Source: Acidobacteriaceae bacterium (GTDB taxonomy: Bacteria; Acidobacteriota; Terriglobia; Terriglobales; Acidobacteriaceae). From it: a stretch of 47,586 nt of DNA. The translations under genes and the position numbers were made by a program. Location of the stretch: the NCBI GenBank assembly GCA_003131585.1, contig PKVW01000010.1, forward strand, positions 84,996 to 132,581. The letters are read 5' to 3'. The notes under the pieces are model-generated. The model was not told the origin of the DNA. It saw only the letters and a program-made list of their open reading frames with translations, and did not search any database. Positions 7,877 through 16,771 of the stretch are shown here, piece after piece (the stretch's first letter is position 1; each line of letters begins with the position of its first letter).

Positions 7877-9244
7877 TTATGACTGCCCCTTGATTTTGAT
7901 TGTGTCCCCGTCTTTGAGGTCTTGCGGACCTTTGCTGATCACGCTTTCACCCCCCACCAGTCCGTCCACGAGAAAGCCGTCGCTGCGCTGGCTCAACACG
8001 TGAACCTCGCGCATGCGCGCCTTTCCGTCGAAAGCCAGAAACACGATCTTCTTGCCTTCATGATCCCGCACCGCGCTGGCCGGCACAAACGCTCCCGCCG
8101 GTTGCGTGCTGGTAGCTTTTTGCTCATCCGCCAGGAATTTCACCGTGGCGTTCATTTCCGGACGCAGATACTCGTCCGGATTCAGCACCTGCACCTTCAC
8201 TTGTACGGTGGCCTTCTGTCGATTGGCTTCCGGCGAGATCTGCGCGATTTCTCCGTTGTACTTGCGATCGGGGTAGGCATCCACGGTGACGATGCCTTTC
8301 TGTTTGGGACCGAGCCGGGCGAAGTCGGACTGCGCGATATCGAGCTCGACCTGAATGTCGTTCAAGTCCGCCAGCGACACGACCGATCCTTGAGGGCCGC
8401 CAGCCGCCGCGCTGGCAAACTGCGCGGTAATCAGTTCGCCTTTTTCGGCGGTGCGGTCCAGAATCGTCCCGGTGACGGGCGCGCGAATCACGGTGGCGTC
8501 GAGTTGCGACTTCGCGTAGTCAAGCTGGCCCTGCGCTTGCGCCAGCGATCCGCGGGCGCGGGCGATTTCTTCCTGGCGCGGACCGATCTTCATCAGTTGG
8601 AAAGCTTTGTCCAGGGAGTTGACTCGCTGCTGATCCGAGTCGAACTTGGCGGTAGCGTCGTCCATGACCTGACGCGAAACCACGCCGGCGGCGGAGAGTT
8701 CCTTGGTGCGGTCCAGAGTCAGCTTGTCATCGACCAGCGTGGCGCGGGCTTCGTCAAGGTTGTGTTGGGCTTCTTGAATCTCTTCCGGCCGGGACCCGTG
8801 CTCGAGTTCGTCGAGATAAGCCCGAGCATTATCCAGTGCGCCCCGCGCCTGCTCGTAGGAAGCGCGGAACTCCTGATCCTCCAGCCGCACCAGAACCTGA
8901 CCCTCTTTCACCTTGTCGCCTTTTTCCACGCCAATCCAAGCCAGGCGTCCGGTGACCTTGGAATTCACATTGATCGTGTGATGAGCCACGATGTAGCCCG
9001 TGGCCGAAAGCACTGTGCCGCCCACGTCGCTGCTCTCCGCCGCCGCGCGCGCCACTTCGACTTCCGGCACATCGCGCGAAAGCATGCGGTAGGCCAGAGC
9101 GGACAAGCTCAACACGGCGACGATCACGATTCCAATGAAGATGTAGCGGCGTGCCCAGGCGGGCGGTTCCCCATGGCCGGCGCCGCGCTCCGTGCGGTCG
9201 ATTCGCAGGCTCTGCAAGTCTTCGTGTTTGGCGTCAATCGGCAT
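7877..9244 (-). CDS. periplasmic adaptor (HlyD/MacA family) of an ABC efflux system
   Basis: A 455-residue membrane-fusion protein. After a short cytoplasmic N-terminus, one membrane segment ([19 protein letters not shown]) anchors it. Next come a lipoyl/biotinyl half ([20 protein letters not shown]), a long alpha-helical hairpin of about 150 residues rich in Ala, Gln and Glu, the second lipoyl half ([19 protein letters not shown]), a beta-barrel and a membrane-proximal domain ending [17 protein letters not shown]. It bridges the inner-membrane permease to an outer-membrane channel, none of which is encoded here. The start at 9244 is preferred; the frame extends to 9325, but there it translates a tandem repeat (positions 9286-9325) into a nonsense N-terminus. 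Confidence 0.92.
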   Translation of the reverse strand: MPIDAKHEDLQSLRIDRTERGAGHGEPPAWARRYIFIGIVIVAVLSLSALAYRMLSRDVPEVEVARAAAESSDVGGTVLSATGYIVAHHTINVNSKVTGRLAWIGVEKGDKVKEGQVLVRLEDQEFRASYEQARGALDNARAYLDELEHGSRPEEIQEAQHNLDEARATLVDDKLTLDRTKELSAAGVVSRQVMDDATAKFDSDQQRVNSLDKAFQLMKIGPRQEEIARARGSLAQAQGQLDYAKSQLDATVIRAPVTGTILDRTAEKGELITAQFASAAAGGPQGSVVSLADLNDIQVELDIAQSDFARLGPKQKGIVTVDAYPDRKYNGEIAQISPEANRQKATVQVKVQVLNPDEYLRPEMNATVKFLADEQKATSTQPAGAFVPASAVRDHEGKKIVFLAFDGKARMREVHVLSQRSDGFLVDGLVGGESVISKGPQDLKDGDTIKIKGQS

Positions 9245-9285
9245 AGGAATGAATACGAACTGTCTGCTGATCGGGTTTCCAGAAC

Positions 9286-9325
9286 TGCAAATCAATGAAT
9301 TGCAAATCAACGAATTACAAATCAA
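9286..9325. repeat. 15-base tandem repeat, about 2.7 copies
   Basis: TGCAAATCAATGAAT at 9286-9300 is followed by TGCAAATCAACGAAT at 9301-9315 and a partial copy to 9325. It fills most of the gap between the permease at 9322 and the adaptor start at 9244. Its AT-rich character contrasts with the flanking genes. Confidence 0.8.
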
Positions 9326-10485
9326 CCTCGTAACGCGGTGAGAATATTCTGCCGCGCCGCATGCCAGGCCGGCGCAAATCCGCCCAGCAATCCCATGATC
9401 AGCGCGAATGCGACGGCGTAACCCGCAACCTGCGGCGTAATGCGCAGGCTGAACACTACCTCGCTAAACGTCACCGCATTCGACGTTCCCGTCTGCATTC
9501 CATTGAAGGGCAGCATCAGCAGAATTCCAGCCGCCGCACCTAACAACGCCAGCAACAGGGATTCCAGAACAAAAGACGTCAGAATCGCGGGGCGCGAGAA
9601 TCCCAGCACCCGCAGAGTTGCAATTTCACGCCCGCGGTACGCGACCGCGGCGTACATCGTATTCATCGCCGCAAAACTCGATCCGATCGCCATAATGATC
9701 GCGACCACGATGCCAATGTATTTGATGGGTGCGCCCGAACTGGTTTGCTTCGCGTAATAATCTGTCTCCAGAATTCCTTCCAGCTTAAGACGCTGGTCAT
9801 CGCTTACCCGGTTCTTCAACGCATCGGCCGCGATCGGGTCGGTCGCACGCAGGTAGGCGGAGGAATAGCCGCCCTGCCGGTCGAAATCCGCGGCCATCTG
9901 ATTCACGTCGCACCAGATTTCCGATTCATAGGCCGAACCGCCGGCGTCAAATACTCCAACGACTTTCCACGATCCTTTGCCAAACTCCATGGTGTCGCCA
10001 ATGTTGGCATGGGAAAAGCGCCCGCGTATGGACTTGCTGACCACTACTTCGCGCTGTCCCGTCTGGAACCAGCGTCCCTCGATCAGCTTCGCGCTGGGCC
10101 GAAGTTCGAGGCCATCGGGCATCATGCCACGCACCGTGACGTTCACTTCGCCGGTGCCGTCCTTGCGCGGCAACACGATCACAACCACCCACTCGCCGGA
10201 AACCATGGGATCGCCGTGGCTGTCTTTCGCAATGCCGGGAAGAACCTTGAGGGTGGGAAACAGCGCGGCGTCAAAGCCGCCGGACAATTCCGCTTCCGAC
10301 CCTTTGCGCAGCACCAGCACATTCTGTGCATTGCCGCTGGAAACGAAAGCGCGCTTCAGGCCCGCCAGCAGCGCCATCAGGAAGATCGCGGTGGTAACCG
10401 TCAGCGCAATGCCCAGCGCCGTCATGATGGTAAGCCCTTTGCGAAGCTTCAAATTGCGGACGTTGTAGCTGATTGGTATCGCCAT
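9322..10485 (-). CDS. FtsX-family ABC transporter permease
   Basis: A 387-residue permease with an N-terminal membrane segment (MTALGIALTVTTAIFLMALL), a periplasmic domain of about 230 residues (MacB_PCD type) and three C-terminal segments (about 258-285, 307-330, 352-375), one containing GREIATLRVLGFSR, the FtsX-fold equivalent of the TREIGIRKALGA motif. It is third in the operon, 15 bases downstream of the previous permease. It is clearly more divergent from the two upstream permeases than they are from each other, so it probably forms the other half of a heteromeric transporter. The substrate cannot be read from sequence. Confidence 0.9.
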   Translation of the reverse strand: MAIPISYNVRNLKLRKGLTIMTALGIALTVTTAIFLMALLAGLKRAFVSSGNAQNVLVLRKGSEAELSGGFDAALFPTLKVLPGIAKDSHGDPMVSGEWVVVIVLPRKDGTGEVNVTVRGMMPDGLELRPSAKLIEGRWFQTGQREVVVSKSIRGRFSHANIGDTMEFGKGSWKVVGVFDAGGSAYESEIWCDVNQMAADFDRQGGYSSAYLRATDPIAADALKNRVSDDQRLKLEGILETDYYAKQTSSGAPIKYIGIVVAIIMAIGSSFAAMNTMYAAVAYRGREIATLRVLGFSRPAILTSFVLESLLLALLGAAAGILLMLPFNGMQTGTSNAVTFSEVVFSLRITPQVAGYAVAFALIMGLLGGFAPAWHAARQNILTALRG

Positions 10486-10500
10486 AAGTTCACTCTGAGT

Positions 10501-11652
10501 TCAGCCAATGTGGCGCAACCCCTCCACGATATTGATGCGCGACGCGCCGTATGCGGGAACATATCCGCTCAGAAACCCAACCGTCGCCGCTACCAGTAAC
10601 GACAAGCTCATCGTGGGCAGCGTGACTTTCATGTTGATGGGAACTCCCACTGCGATCGAGGAGTGCGTCAACCACTGGATCAGCCCGGCCGCTCCTAATA
10701 TTCCCAGCAGGCCGCCCGAAACCGCCAGAGCCACGGCCTCAAACACGAATAGCGACAACACGCGCTGACGGGTGAATCCCAGCGTTTTCAGCAGGGCAAC
10801 TTCGCGGGTCCGGCTGCGAACCGACATGGCCATGGTGTTAGCCGAAACCAGCAGGATGGCAAATACCACCGCGCCGCAGATGCCGATAATAAAAGCCTTT
10901 ACATTGCCCAGGGTAGCGACAAAATCGAGCTGGAAAGCCTTCTCGCTCTCCGTTTTCGTCCGCTGCGGCGAGTTGCGGAATATATCGTCAATTTCACTCG
11001 AGACTCGCGCCACATCCTCTGCCGAGGCTACCTGAGTGGAATACCAGCCGGCTCGTCCTTTGAACCAGTCCACGGACTCTTCCAGATACTTGGCGTTGAA
11101 ATATAGTGCGTTCTGCGGCGGATCCCGGTGGTAGATGCCGCGAATCGTCAGCTCCGGATTTGCTGGAAATATCGTCCCCAGAAGCGTGATTTTATCGCCG
11201 ATCTTCCAACCATATTTGTCAGCCAGCGTAACATCCACCAAAGCGCCGGCGCGGTCGTGCTGCCAGGCCGCGGCCTGCTCCGGCGGGACGATCTTGTCGG
11301 AGGCAACTTTCAGATACTCGTCCGGGTCGGTGGCAATCTGCGCAAAGAAATTCTCCGGACGGTCATCCTTATAGCGTCCTCCGAACCATGTCATCGGCGC
11401 TACCGCCAGCACTCCGGGGAGGCTTCGAATCTTCTCGCGATAATACCCGGGCAGCAAGAATGCTAAAGACACGCGATCGCGGGTAATCACTCGCCTGGCC
11501 GAATCCGGCGCCCCCGCGTCGATGTAGAACGTGTGCCAGATGGCAATCATCAGTGTAAGCAACAGCAGCGAAAAGCCGATGCTCAGCATCGTCAGCAGAC
11601 TGCGCCGCTTGTTGCGAAACGTATTGCGCACCACAAAGCTGCTGAATGTCAT
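10501..11652 (-). CDS. FtsX-family ABC transporter permease (tandem paralogue 2)
   Basis: A 383-residue permease with the FtsX layout: helix near 15-38, periplasmic domain with the conserved block LPGYYREKIRSLPGVLAVAP, and C-terminal helices with TREVALLKTLGFTRQRVLSLF. It is the same length as the next upstream gene and very similar along its whole length, for example WFGG-YKDD-PENFFAQ-ATDP in both, so the pair arose by tandem duplication. It begins four bases after the stop of that gene, and the operon is probably translated as a coupled unit. Either copy may partner the more divergent permease at 9322. Confidence 0.9.
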   Translation of the reverse strand: MTFSSFVVRNTFRNKRRSLLTMLSIGFSLLLLTLMIAIWHTFYIDAGAPDSARRVITRDRVSLAFLLPGYYREKIRSLPGVLAVAPMTWFGGRYKDDRPENFFAQIATDPDEYLKVASDKIVPPEQAAAWQHDRAGALVDVTLADKYGWKIGDKITLLGTIFPANPELTIRGIYHRDPPQNALYFNAKYLEESVDWFKGRAGWYSTQVASAEDVARVSSEIDDIFRNSPQRTKTESEKAFQLDFVATLGNVKAFIIGICGAVVFAILLVSANTMAMSVRSRTREVALLKTLGFTRQRVLSLFVFEAVALAVSGGLLGILGAAGLIQWLTHSSIAVGVPINMKVTLPTMSLSLLVAATVGFLSGYVPAYGASRINIVEGLRHIG

Positions 11653-11656
11653 GATT

Positions 11657-12808
11657 TCAACCGATGTGGCGCAATCCTTCCACGATGTTTACCTGCGAGG
11701 CGTGGTACGACGGAATCACCGCGCTCACCAAGCCCACCACTCCCGCAACCAGCAGCGCCACCGCTATAGTGGTTGGGGTAACGGCGATATTGGCAAAAAA
11801 TCCGCCCGCCTGCGGCGAATGCTTGAATGCGGTTACTGCCCCATAGGCAATCATGGAACCGAGAAGGCCGCCGATCAACGAAATGGCCACTGACTCCCCC
11901 ACAAACAAGCTGAGCACGGTCTGCCGCGTGAACCCCAGAGTCCTCAAAACTGCCACCTCCCGCGTCCGCTCGCGGATCGACATGGCCATGGTATTCGCGG
12001 AAACCAGCAGAGTCGCAAACACCACCGCCGAACAGATCATCAGGATGAAAGCCTTCACATTGCCGAGCATGGCGACAAATTCCAGGCCGAAAGCCTTCTC
12101 ACTCTCGCTTTTCGTAGGCTGGGGTGAGTTGTGAAACATGTCGTCCACGGCGACCGCGATCTTGCTGACGTCGCCGGGAGAGTTCGCGAGAATCCCGAAC
12201 GTGCCCGCCGTTCCCTTGAAGAACGACACCGCCTCTTCCAGGTACTTGGCGTTGAAATAGACTGCCTGGTCGTCAGGCGTGGAGTCGAAGATGCCCCGGA
12301 TATATAGCTCCAGGTCGACCGGGTAACTTGTCCCTTTAAGAACGATGCGGTCTCCCAGCTTCCAACCGTATTTTTTCGCCAGCGCGCTATCCGCGATCGC
12401 TCCCTGACGGTCGTGCTGCCAGGCCTGCAACTCGGTGGGCGAGATCGTGAAGTCCCGGTACACCTTGAAAAACTCCTCCGGATCGGTGGCAAATTGTGCG
12501 AAGAAATTCTCCGGTTTGTCGTCCTTGTAAATGCCCCCGAACCACGAAACTGGAACCACCGCCGCTACTCCGGGGACAGCACGAATCTTCTCGCGATAAT
12601 AGCCCGGCAGGGCGAAGGTGAGGGAGACTTTGTGACGCACCACCAGCCGCTGGGCAGATTCGGCGCTGCCGTTGTCCACATAAAAGGCGCGCCAAATCGT
12701 GATCATCAGGGTCAACAGCAGCAGAGAAAAAGTGATGCTCAGCACCGTCAGGATGCTGCGGCGCTTGTTGCGGAAGGCGTTCTTGGTAACAAATCGGCTC
12801 AAAGTCAT
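11657..12808 (-). CDS. FtsX-family ABC transporter permease (tandem paralogue 1)
   Basis: First gene of the five-gene transporter operon, 383 residues. The N-terminus FVTKNAFRNKRRSILTVLS with a following hydrophobic helix, the periplasmic block LPGYYREKIRAVPGVAAVVP, and TREVAVLRTLGFTRQTVLSLF before the last helices are shared with the downstream copy. The ATG at 12808 gives an N-terminus aligned with that of the paralogue. Upstream (12809-12900) no strong promoter is evident, but a small perfect palindrome lies at 12863-12875. An export or efflux role is inferred from the adaptor and ATPase in the operon. Confidence 0.9.
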   Translation of the reverse strand: MTLSRFVTKNAFRNKRRSILTVLSITFSLLLLTLMITIWRAFYVDNGSAESAQRLVVRHKVSLTFALPGYYREKIRAVPGVAAVVPVSWFGGIYKDDKPENFFAQFATDPEEFFKVYRDFTISPTELQAWQHDRQGAIADSALAKKYGWKLGDRIVLKGTSYPVDLELYIRGIFDSTPDDQAVYFNAKYLEEAVSFFKGTAGTFGILANSPGDVSKIAVAVDDMFHNSPQPTKSESEKAFGLEFVAMLGNVKAFILMICSAVVFATLLVSANTMAMSIRERTREVAVLRTLGFTRQTVLSLFVGESVAISLIGGLLGSMIAYGAVTAFKHSPQAGGFFANIAVTPTTIAVALLVAGVVGLVSAVIPSYHASQVNIVEGLRHIG

Positions 12809-13315
12809 ATCTGAAACCCAGTTGAACCCCAGGAAAGACGCGGCGTGCCGGGCAACCGACGAGCTTGGTCCAAGCAGGCCTACAAGGATAAACGAATGAG
12901 TCCGCCTCCGACAACTGGCTCCGGCCCCGGCAGAGTATCACCTGCACGATCTGACCCGAACAAGCGCATTCCTATGCTCAATTCCTATGCTCAATCCCGG
13001 CGCGCGCGCACACCAGTGGAGATCGTCATCCGGCTTACGTGACAAATGTCACACTCGTTTCCGTCAAGAGCGTTAAACCGTGCTTCCTCGCGACAGGTCA
13101 TGCCGGCGATCGAGCTATTTTCCGCGCGATACCACACGGCTCCTCGGACCGTCATTGCAGCCTGCGTCGCCCGTTCCGTCCGCTTTCGCGGTACTTTGGT
13201 AACTCGAACCTGAATCTCGCGGGCGATATCCTAGCCATACCTGCCCCGGGGTTCAATCCACGCGGATTCCCAGTGGAAACTGCGCGGCTTTTTTCTGCGA
13301 TGAGGCACGGAACTA
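12809..13315. other. 507-base divergent intergenic region
   Basis: It separates the leftward transporter operon from the rightward pseudokinase. I see no gene. It contains a palindrome GCTTGG-T-CCAAGC at 12863-12875, a 13-base tandem duplication (ATTCCTATGCTCA at 12968-12980 and 12981-12993) and the palindrome at 13039-13052 listed separately. Both promoters must lie here but I cannot place either with confidence. Confidence 0.6.
13039..13052. promoter_or_regulatory. perfect palindrome GTGACA-AA-TGTCAC, possible operator
   Basis: The two 6-base arms are exact inverted copies separated by AA. The site lies between two divergent transcription units, a typical place for a dimeric regulator site. 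The regulator is unknown. Confidence 0.4.
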
Positions 13316-15898
13316 ATGTCCATGAAGATCGGCCACTTCGAAATCCTGAGTGAACTGGCGAAGTCTGCCACCGGCACGATTTACAAGGCGAACGATCCGC
13401 AAACCGGCCAAACTGTCGCTTTGAAAGCGATCCAGTTGTCCGCCTTCGGCGAACACGCCGCCGAACTGGAGAAGTGCCTCATGGAAGAGGCCGAGACCAC
13501 AAAGGTCCTGAGCAATCCCAACCTCGCGCCCGTTTTCGGCGCGGGAGAAATCGAAGGCCAATTCTGCGCCGCGATGGAATACATCCAAGGCAACAGCATC
13601 GCCACGATGCTGGCACGCAAAGAAGGATTTTCCATCTGGGACCTGCTCGATATCGGCAGACAGGTGTGCAGCGGCCTCGATCACGCTCATTCCCACAACG
13701 TATTTCACTTCAGTTTGGAGCCCGCCAAGATCATGTGCGGCTGGGACGGCACCGTCAGAATTCTGGGATACGGCGTTTCCAGTGTGGGCCGCTTTAGCGG
13801 TCAAATGCCCGGCGTCCCGTCGATCCTGCAGTACATGTCTCCGGAGCAGGTTCGCGGCGAGAGTATCGATGCGCGATCGAACCTCTTCAGCCTGGGCGCC
13901 ATTTCTTATGAGATGGTGACCGACCGCAAGGCCTTCGATCGGGAAGATGCTGAATCCCTTCGTCGGAGCATCCTCGAGAGTACGCCGATGCCTCCAATGC
14001 ACGTGAATCCCAAACTCCACCCGGTGCTGAGCGATCTCATCATGAAAGCGCTCGCCAAGGATCCGGCGGAACGCTACCAGAACGGGAGGGAATTGCTCGA
14101 CGATCTGGAGAAGTGCAAGGAATCCAAACCGCAAGCGGCGAAGCAGCCAGCAGCTCCGGCCCAGACCCCGGCCGTTCCAGACACGGTCAAAGCCGCGACC
14201 CAGGCGAAATTCGCCGGCGCTTCCGCGCAACCTGCGGCAGCCAGACAGGACACTGCGGCCTCCGCTCCGAGTCGTCCCGCTGAGGCCAAGCCTCCCGCCT
14301 CTCAGCCGACCCAGAACCAGCCGACCCAAAACCAGCCGATTCGAAACCAGCCAGTTCAAAACCAGCCCATTGAAAAGAAATTCGCCGCTGCCCCGGAATC
14401 CGCTCCTGGCAAAGCGGCGGCTGCGGCGGGAAGGGCAGGCGGCCAGTCAGCGTCATTCAAACCGAACGCACCAAAACTCGGCGCGCCGAATCAGCCCGCC
14501 CCCTCGTTCGTCAAGGCCGCCATGGATGCCGCAATGCAACCGTCGGCCTCCAGGTCTTCAGCCTTCCTCAAAGGGCCCGCGGTAGCCGCTCCCCAAGTCG
14601 GGGCACCGAAAATTGTCGTGGACCCAATGATGGCTGAGGATGGTCCGTCTCGCGGCAGAAGCGTGAGCTTCTCGGAGATGACCGAGCTGCCTCCGCTCAA
14701 GGAAGCCTACAGCGCTCCTCCTCCGCCACCTCCGGCCTTCGAGCAGCGAGCTTCTCAGCCGTCCAGCCTCACGGCCTACGACGGTGAGCCGGAGAAGCCG
14801 AAAGTTCAGCCCCGCGAAGTCGCCGAGAAGGCAATGAAGGAAATCAAGAACGTCCCACCCCGGCTGATGGTTTACTCCATCGCCGGCGCGGCGGTCTTGA
14901 TTCTGATCATCGCCGTATTCCTCGTCCTCCATGTCAACAGTTTGAATAATGACGGCGACTCATCTCGCTCCACCGCCGCCGAATCCACCCCTCAATCTGC
15001 GGTCAGCCAACCTGCCGCCCAGCCCCACCCCGCGCAGTCGCAACCGGCGCAACCTGCCGCCACGGCCCAAGCCCAGCCCTCCGCTCCTGCGGCCGAAGCT
15101 GAACCGGCGCCAACTCACGCGGCCACCGCGGCCGCCAGAGGCAAGAACGCCAGAAAGAAACCCGCGGCACCTGCGGCTCCCGCAGTCGTGCCCGGACAGA
15201 TGGCGATTGATTCCACACCCCAGGGCGCGCAAGTGCAGATCGACGGAAAGACCGATCCCTCCTGGGTTACACCTTTCACTTTGTCGGGTCTAGGCGCCGG
15301 CCAGCATTCGGTCGCCGTCAGCAAAGCCGGTTATTCCCCGGATACGCGCATCGTGGATGTGGCCTCAGGCACTAAATCGTTTATCATTACCCACCTCGCC
15401 CAGCTTATGGCGACGCTCGCCGTCTCCAGCAGCCCCGCTGGAGCCAACATCTACGTTGACGCCAAAGACACCGGCAAGCTCACGCCCGCGCAAGTCTCCG
15501 TGGAGAAGGGACAGCACGTGGTGCTGGTGCGCAAAACCGGCTTCGTCGACGAGACCACCAGCGCGCAGTTCATCCTGGGCCAGACCATAAACTTCTCGCC
15601 CACACTGCGCTCGCTCGGCAATGTCGACGACATCAGGACCGTCGGAAAAATGAAGAAGCTGTTCGGCGGGAAAGAAGCGCAAGGCCTGGCCACGGTCAGC
15701 GTCAGGACCCAGCCGAAAGGGGCACAGGTGGCCGTCAACCAGCACATGCTCGATAAAGGCTCGCCCGTCGACTTCACGCTCGATCCCGGCAACTACGTCG
15801 TCGACATCACCCTGACTGGTTATGCTCGCATCCACAAAGTCATCACCGTGGATAAAGGCGGCAAAGTCGTCATCGACGAGATCCTGCAGCACGACTAG
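13316..15898 (+). CDS. PEGA-domain protein with a serine/threonine pseudokinase domain
   Basis: 860 residues. The N-terminal ~265 residues have a Hanks-type kinase fold: Lys37 in VALKAI, a C-helix Glu near 58, YMSPEQ in place of APE (173-178), and DARSNLFSLG of the F helix (185-194). The catalytic residues are gone: the glycine loop is LAKSATGTIYKA, HRDLKPEN is HFSLEPAK (131-138; catalytic Asp to Ser, Lys to Glu, Asn to Lys), and DFG is GYG (151-153). A long Pro/Ala/Gln linker includes QNQP repeats and a PPPPPP run. One membrane helix (about residues 519-541, LMVYSIAGAAVLILIIAVFL) follows, then an Ala/Pro stretch and three PEGA-like repeats (about 630-860). It probably relays or binds a partner rather than phosphorylating. 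Start ATG at 13316 or 13322. Confidence 0.88.
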   Translation: MSMKIGHFEILSELAKSATGTIYKANDPQTGQTVALKAIQLSAFGEHAAELEKCLMEEAETTKVLSNPNLAPVFGAGEIEGQFCAAMEYIQGNSIATMLARKEGFSIWDLLDIGRQVCSGLDHAHSHNVFHFSLEPAKIMCGWDGTVRILGYGVSSVGRFSGQMPGVPSILQYMSPEQVRGESIDARSNLFSLGAISYEMVTDRKAFDREDAESLRRSILESTPMPPMHVNPKLHPVLSDLIMKALAKDPAERYQNGRELLDDLEKCKESKPQAAKQPAAPAQTPAVPDTVKAATQAKFAGASAQPAAARQDTAASAPSRPAEAKPPASQPTQNQPTQNQPIRNQPVQNQPIEKKFAAAPESAPGKAAAAAGRAGGQSASFKPNAPKLGAPNQPAPSFVKAAMDAAMQPSASRSSAFLKGPAVAAPQVGAPKIVVDPMMAEDGPSRGRSVSFSEMTELPPLKEAYSAPPPPPPAFEQRASQPSSLTAYDGEPEKPKVQPREVAEKAMKEIKNVPPRLMVYSIAGAAVLILIIAVFLVLHVNSLNNDGDSSRSTAAESTPQSAVSQPAAQPHPAQSQPAQPAATAQAQPSAPAAEAEPAPTHAATAAARGKNARKKPAAPAAPAVVPGQMAIDSTPQGAQVQIDGKTDPSWVTPFTLSGLGAGQHSVAVSKAGYSPDTRIVDVASGTKSFIITHLAQLMATLAVSSSPAGANIYVDAKDTGKLTPAQVSVEKGQHVVLVRKTGFVDETTSAQFILGQTINFSPTLRSLGNVDDIRTVGKMKKLFGGKEAQGLATVSVRTQPKGAQVAVNQHMLDKGSPVDFTLDPGNYVVDITLTGYARIHKVITVDKGGKVVIDEILQHD

Positions 15899-16116
15899 CC
15901 ACTGAAAAACGCCTGCAATCCGCTTGGCTCGTGTGGCGACAGCCCCACCGCTGTCTAGCACGCTGCGGAAAACTCGCAAATCGGTGAAGTACCGTGGAAG
16001 AGCGGCGCTTCAGCGTCGCGTAAAGCCTCTAAAATCAGCGCGGGCAGCCCCAGTGGTCGGAGGCTGGCCCAGTGGGATTCTCATCCACCTTAATCTCTGA
16101 GTTCAGGTTTTATGGG
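15899..16116. repeat. intergenic region with hairpin repeats
   Basis: Contains GTGTGGCGACAGCCCCACCG, a relative of the element at 43211-43236, with a GACAGC/GCTGTC stem at 15938-15943 and 15950-15955, and a second structured stretch AGCGGCGCTTCAGCGTCGCG near 16000-16020. GCTGCGGAAAACTC near 15963 resembles GCTGCTGAAAAACTC near 17468. No gene is evident. Confidence 0.5.
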
Positions 16117-16632
16117 TTAGCACTGGCAGTGCGAGCCAGTCGCTAGCTCGTCTGCCACCGCAGTGCGGACGGATTCGAGGAGCGGTTCGTCGGCATGAGC
16201 AAACCACGTCACAACATAAGCCACCGGCCTCTTGGGAGGGCTCATCATGGGAGTAAGCATGGCAACGATCCTGTCACCCCGCTTCATGTCGAACCGGGCG
16301 TCCGCATTAGCGCGTCGGTACGACACGACATATGTGCGTTCGTGTTGATGTCCAAGTATCACTTCTACCGGTTTCACGCGCAGCAAACAATATTCTTCCG
16401 GGTGGCCGTCGCATGTTGGTTTTCCCAGCGACTCCAGTACAGCAATCTCGAAATCGCGAGGCCAATTCCCGATAACGAACCGCACCTGGTCTTTTACCGG
16501 ACGGTGATAGTCGATGGAAGCGTTGTGATCAGCATCGGCCGGAATGGGCGCGGACACTTGCGCCTCCGCGCTATTAACCCCGCTTCCGATCAGGAGAAGC
16601 AGAACAGATAAAATCAAAATGCGGCGGTCCAT
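16117..16632 (-). CDS. secreted hypothetical protein
   Basis: 171 residues with a clear Sec signal peptide (MDRRILILSVLLLLIGSG, likely cleaved after SAEA near residue 24). The mature part holds RFVIGNWPRDFEIAVLESLG and several Cys residues (CDGHPEEYC and a C-terminal CQC), which could form disulfides or bind metal. I do not recognise a family. No neighbour on the same strand is close: the next gene ends 139 bases upstream. It is flanked by repeat-bearing intergenic DNA. Confidence 0.75.
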   Translation of the reverse strand: MDRRILILSVLLLLIGSGVNSAEAQVSAPIPADADHNASIDYHRPVKDQVRFVIGNWPRDFEIAVLESLGKPTCDGHPEEYCLLRVKPVEVILGHQHERTYVVSYRRANADARFDMKRGDRIVAMLTPMMSPPKRPVAYVVTWFAHADEPLLESVRTAVADELATGSHCQC

Positions 16633-16771
16633 CGGGAATCCTCCTCAGATTTCTGCGTGAGAACTTTCATGCCAGCCAGGCGGCGATGAGCGAGATGCAA
16701 CGTCGGTTGCATTGCGGCATGCTGCTCTCCGCCGCCCTCCCGGAGGCGGTGAACGGCGTTATGCGCAGCGC

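Noticed and set aside
7922-9298. Rightward open frame of 458 codons opposite the adaptor gene
   Set aside because: It is the antisense shadow of the adaptor: composition is His/Arg/Gly-rich and no domain is visible, while the minus strand shows a complete adaptor.
14290-14370. CRISPR-like repeats (QNQP-coding direct repeats)
   Set aside because: They are short in-frame codon repeats inside a coding linker, with no spacers and no cas genes nearby.
14074-14456. Minus-strand open frames over the Pro/Ala/Gln-rich linker of the pseudokinase
   Set aside because: They are low-complexity shadows of the GC-rich linker codons; no ribosome binding sites or domains.
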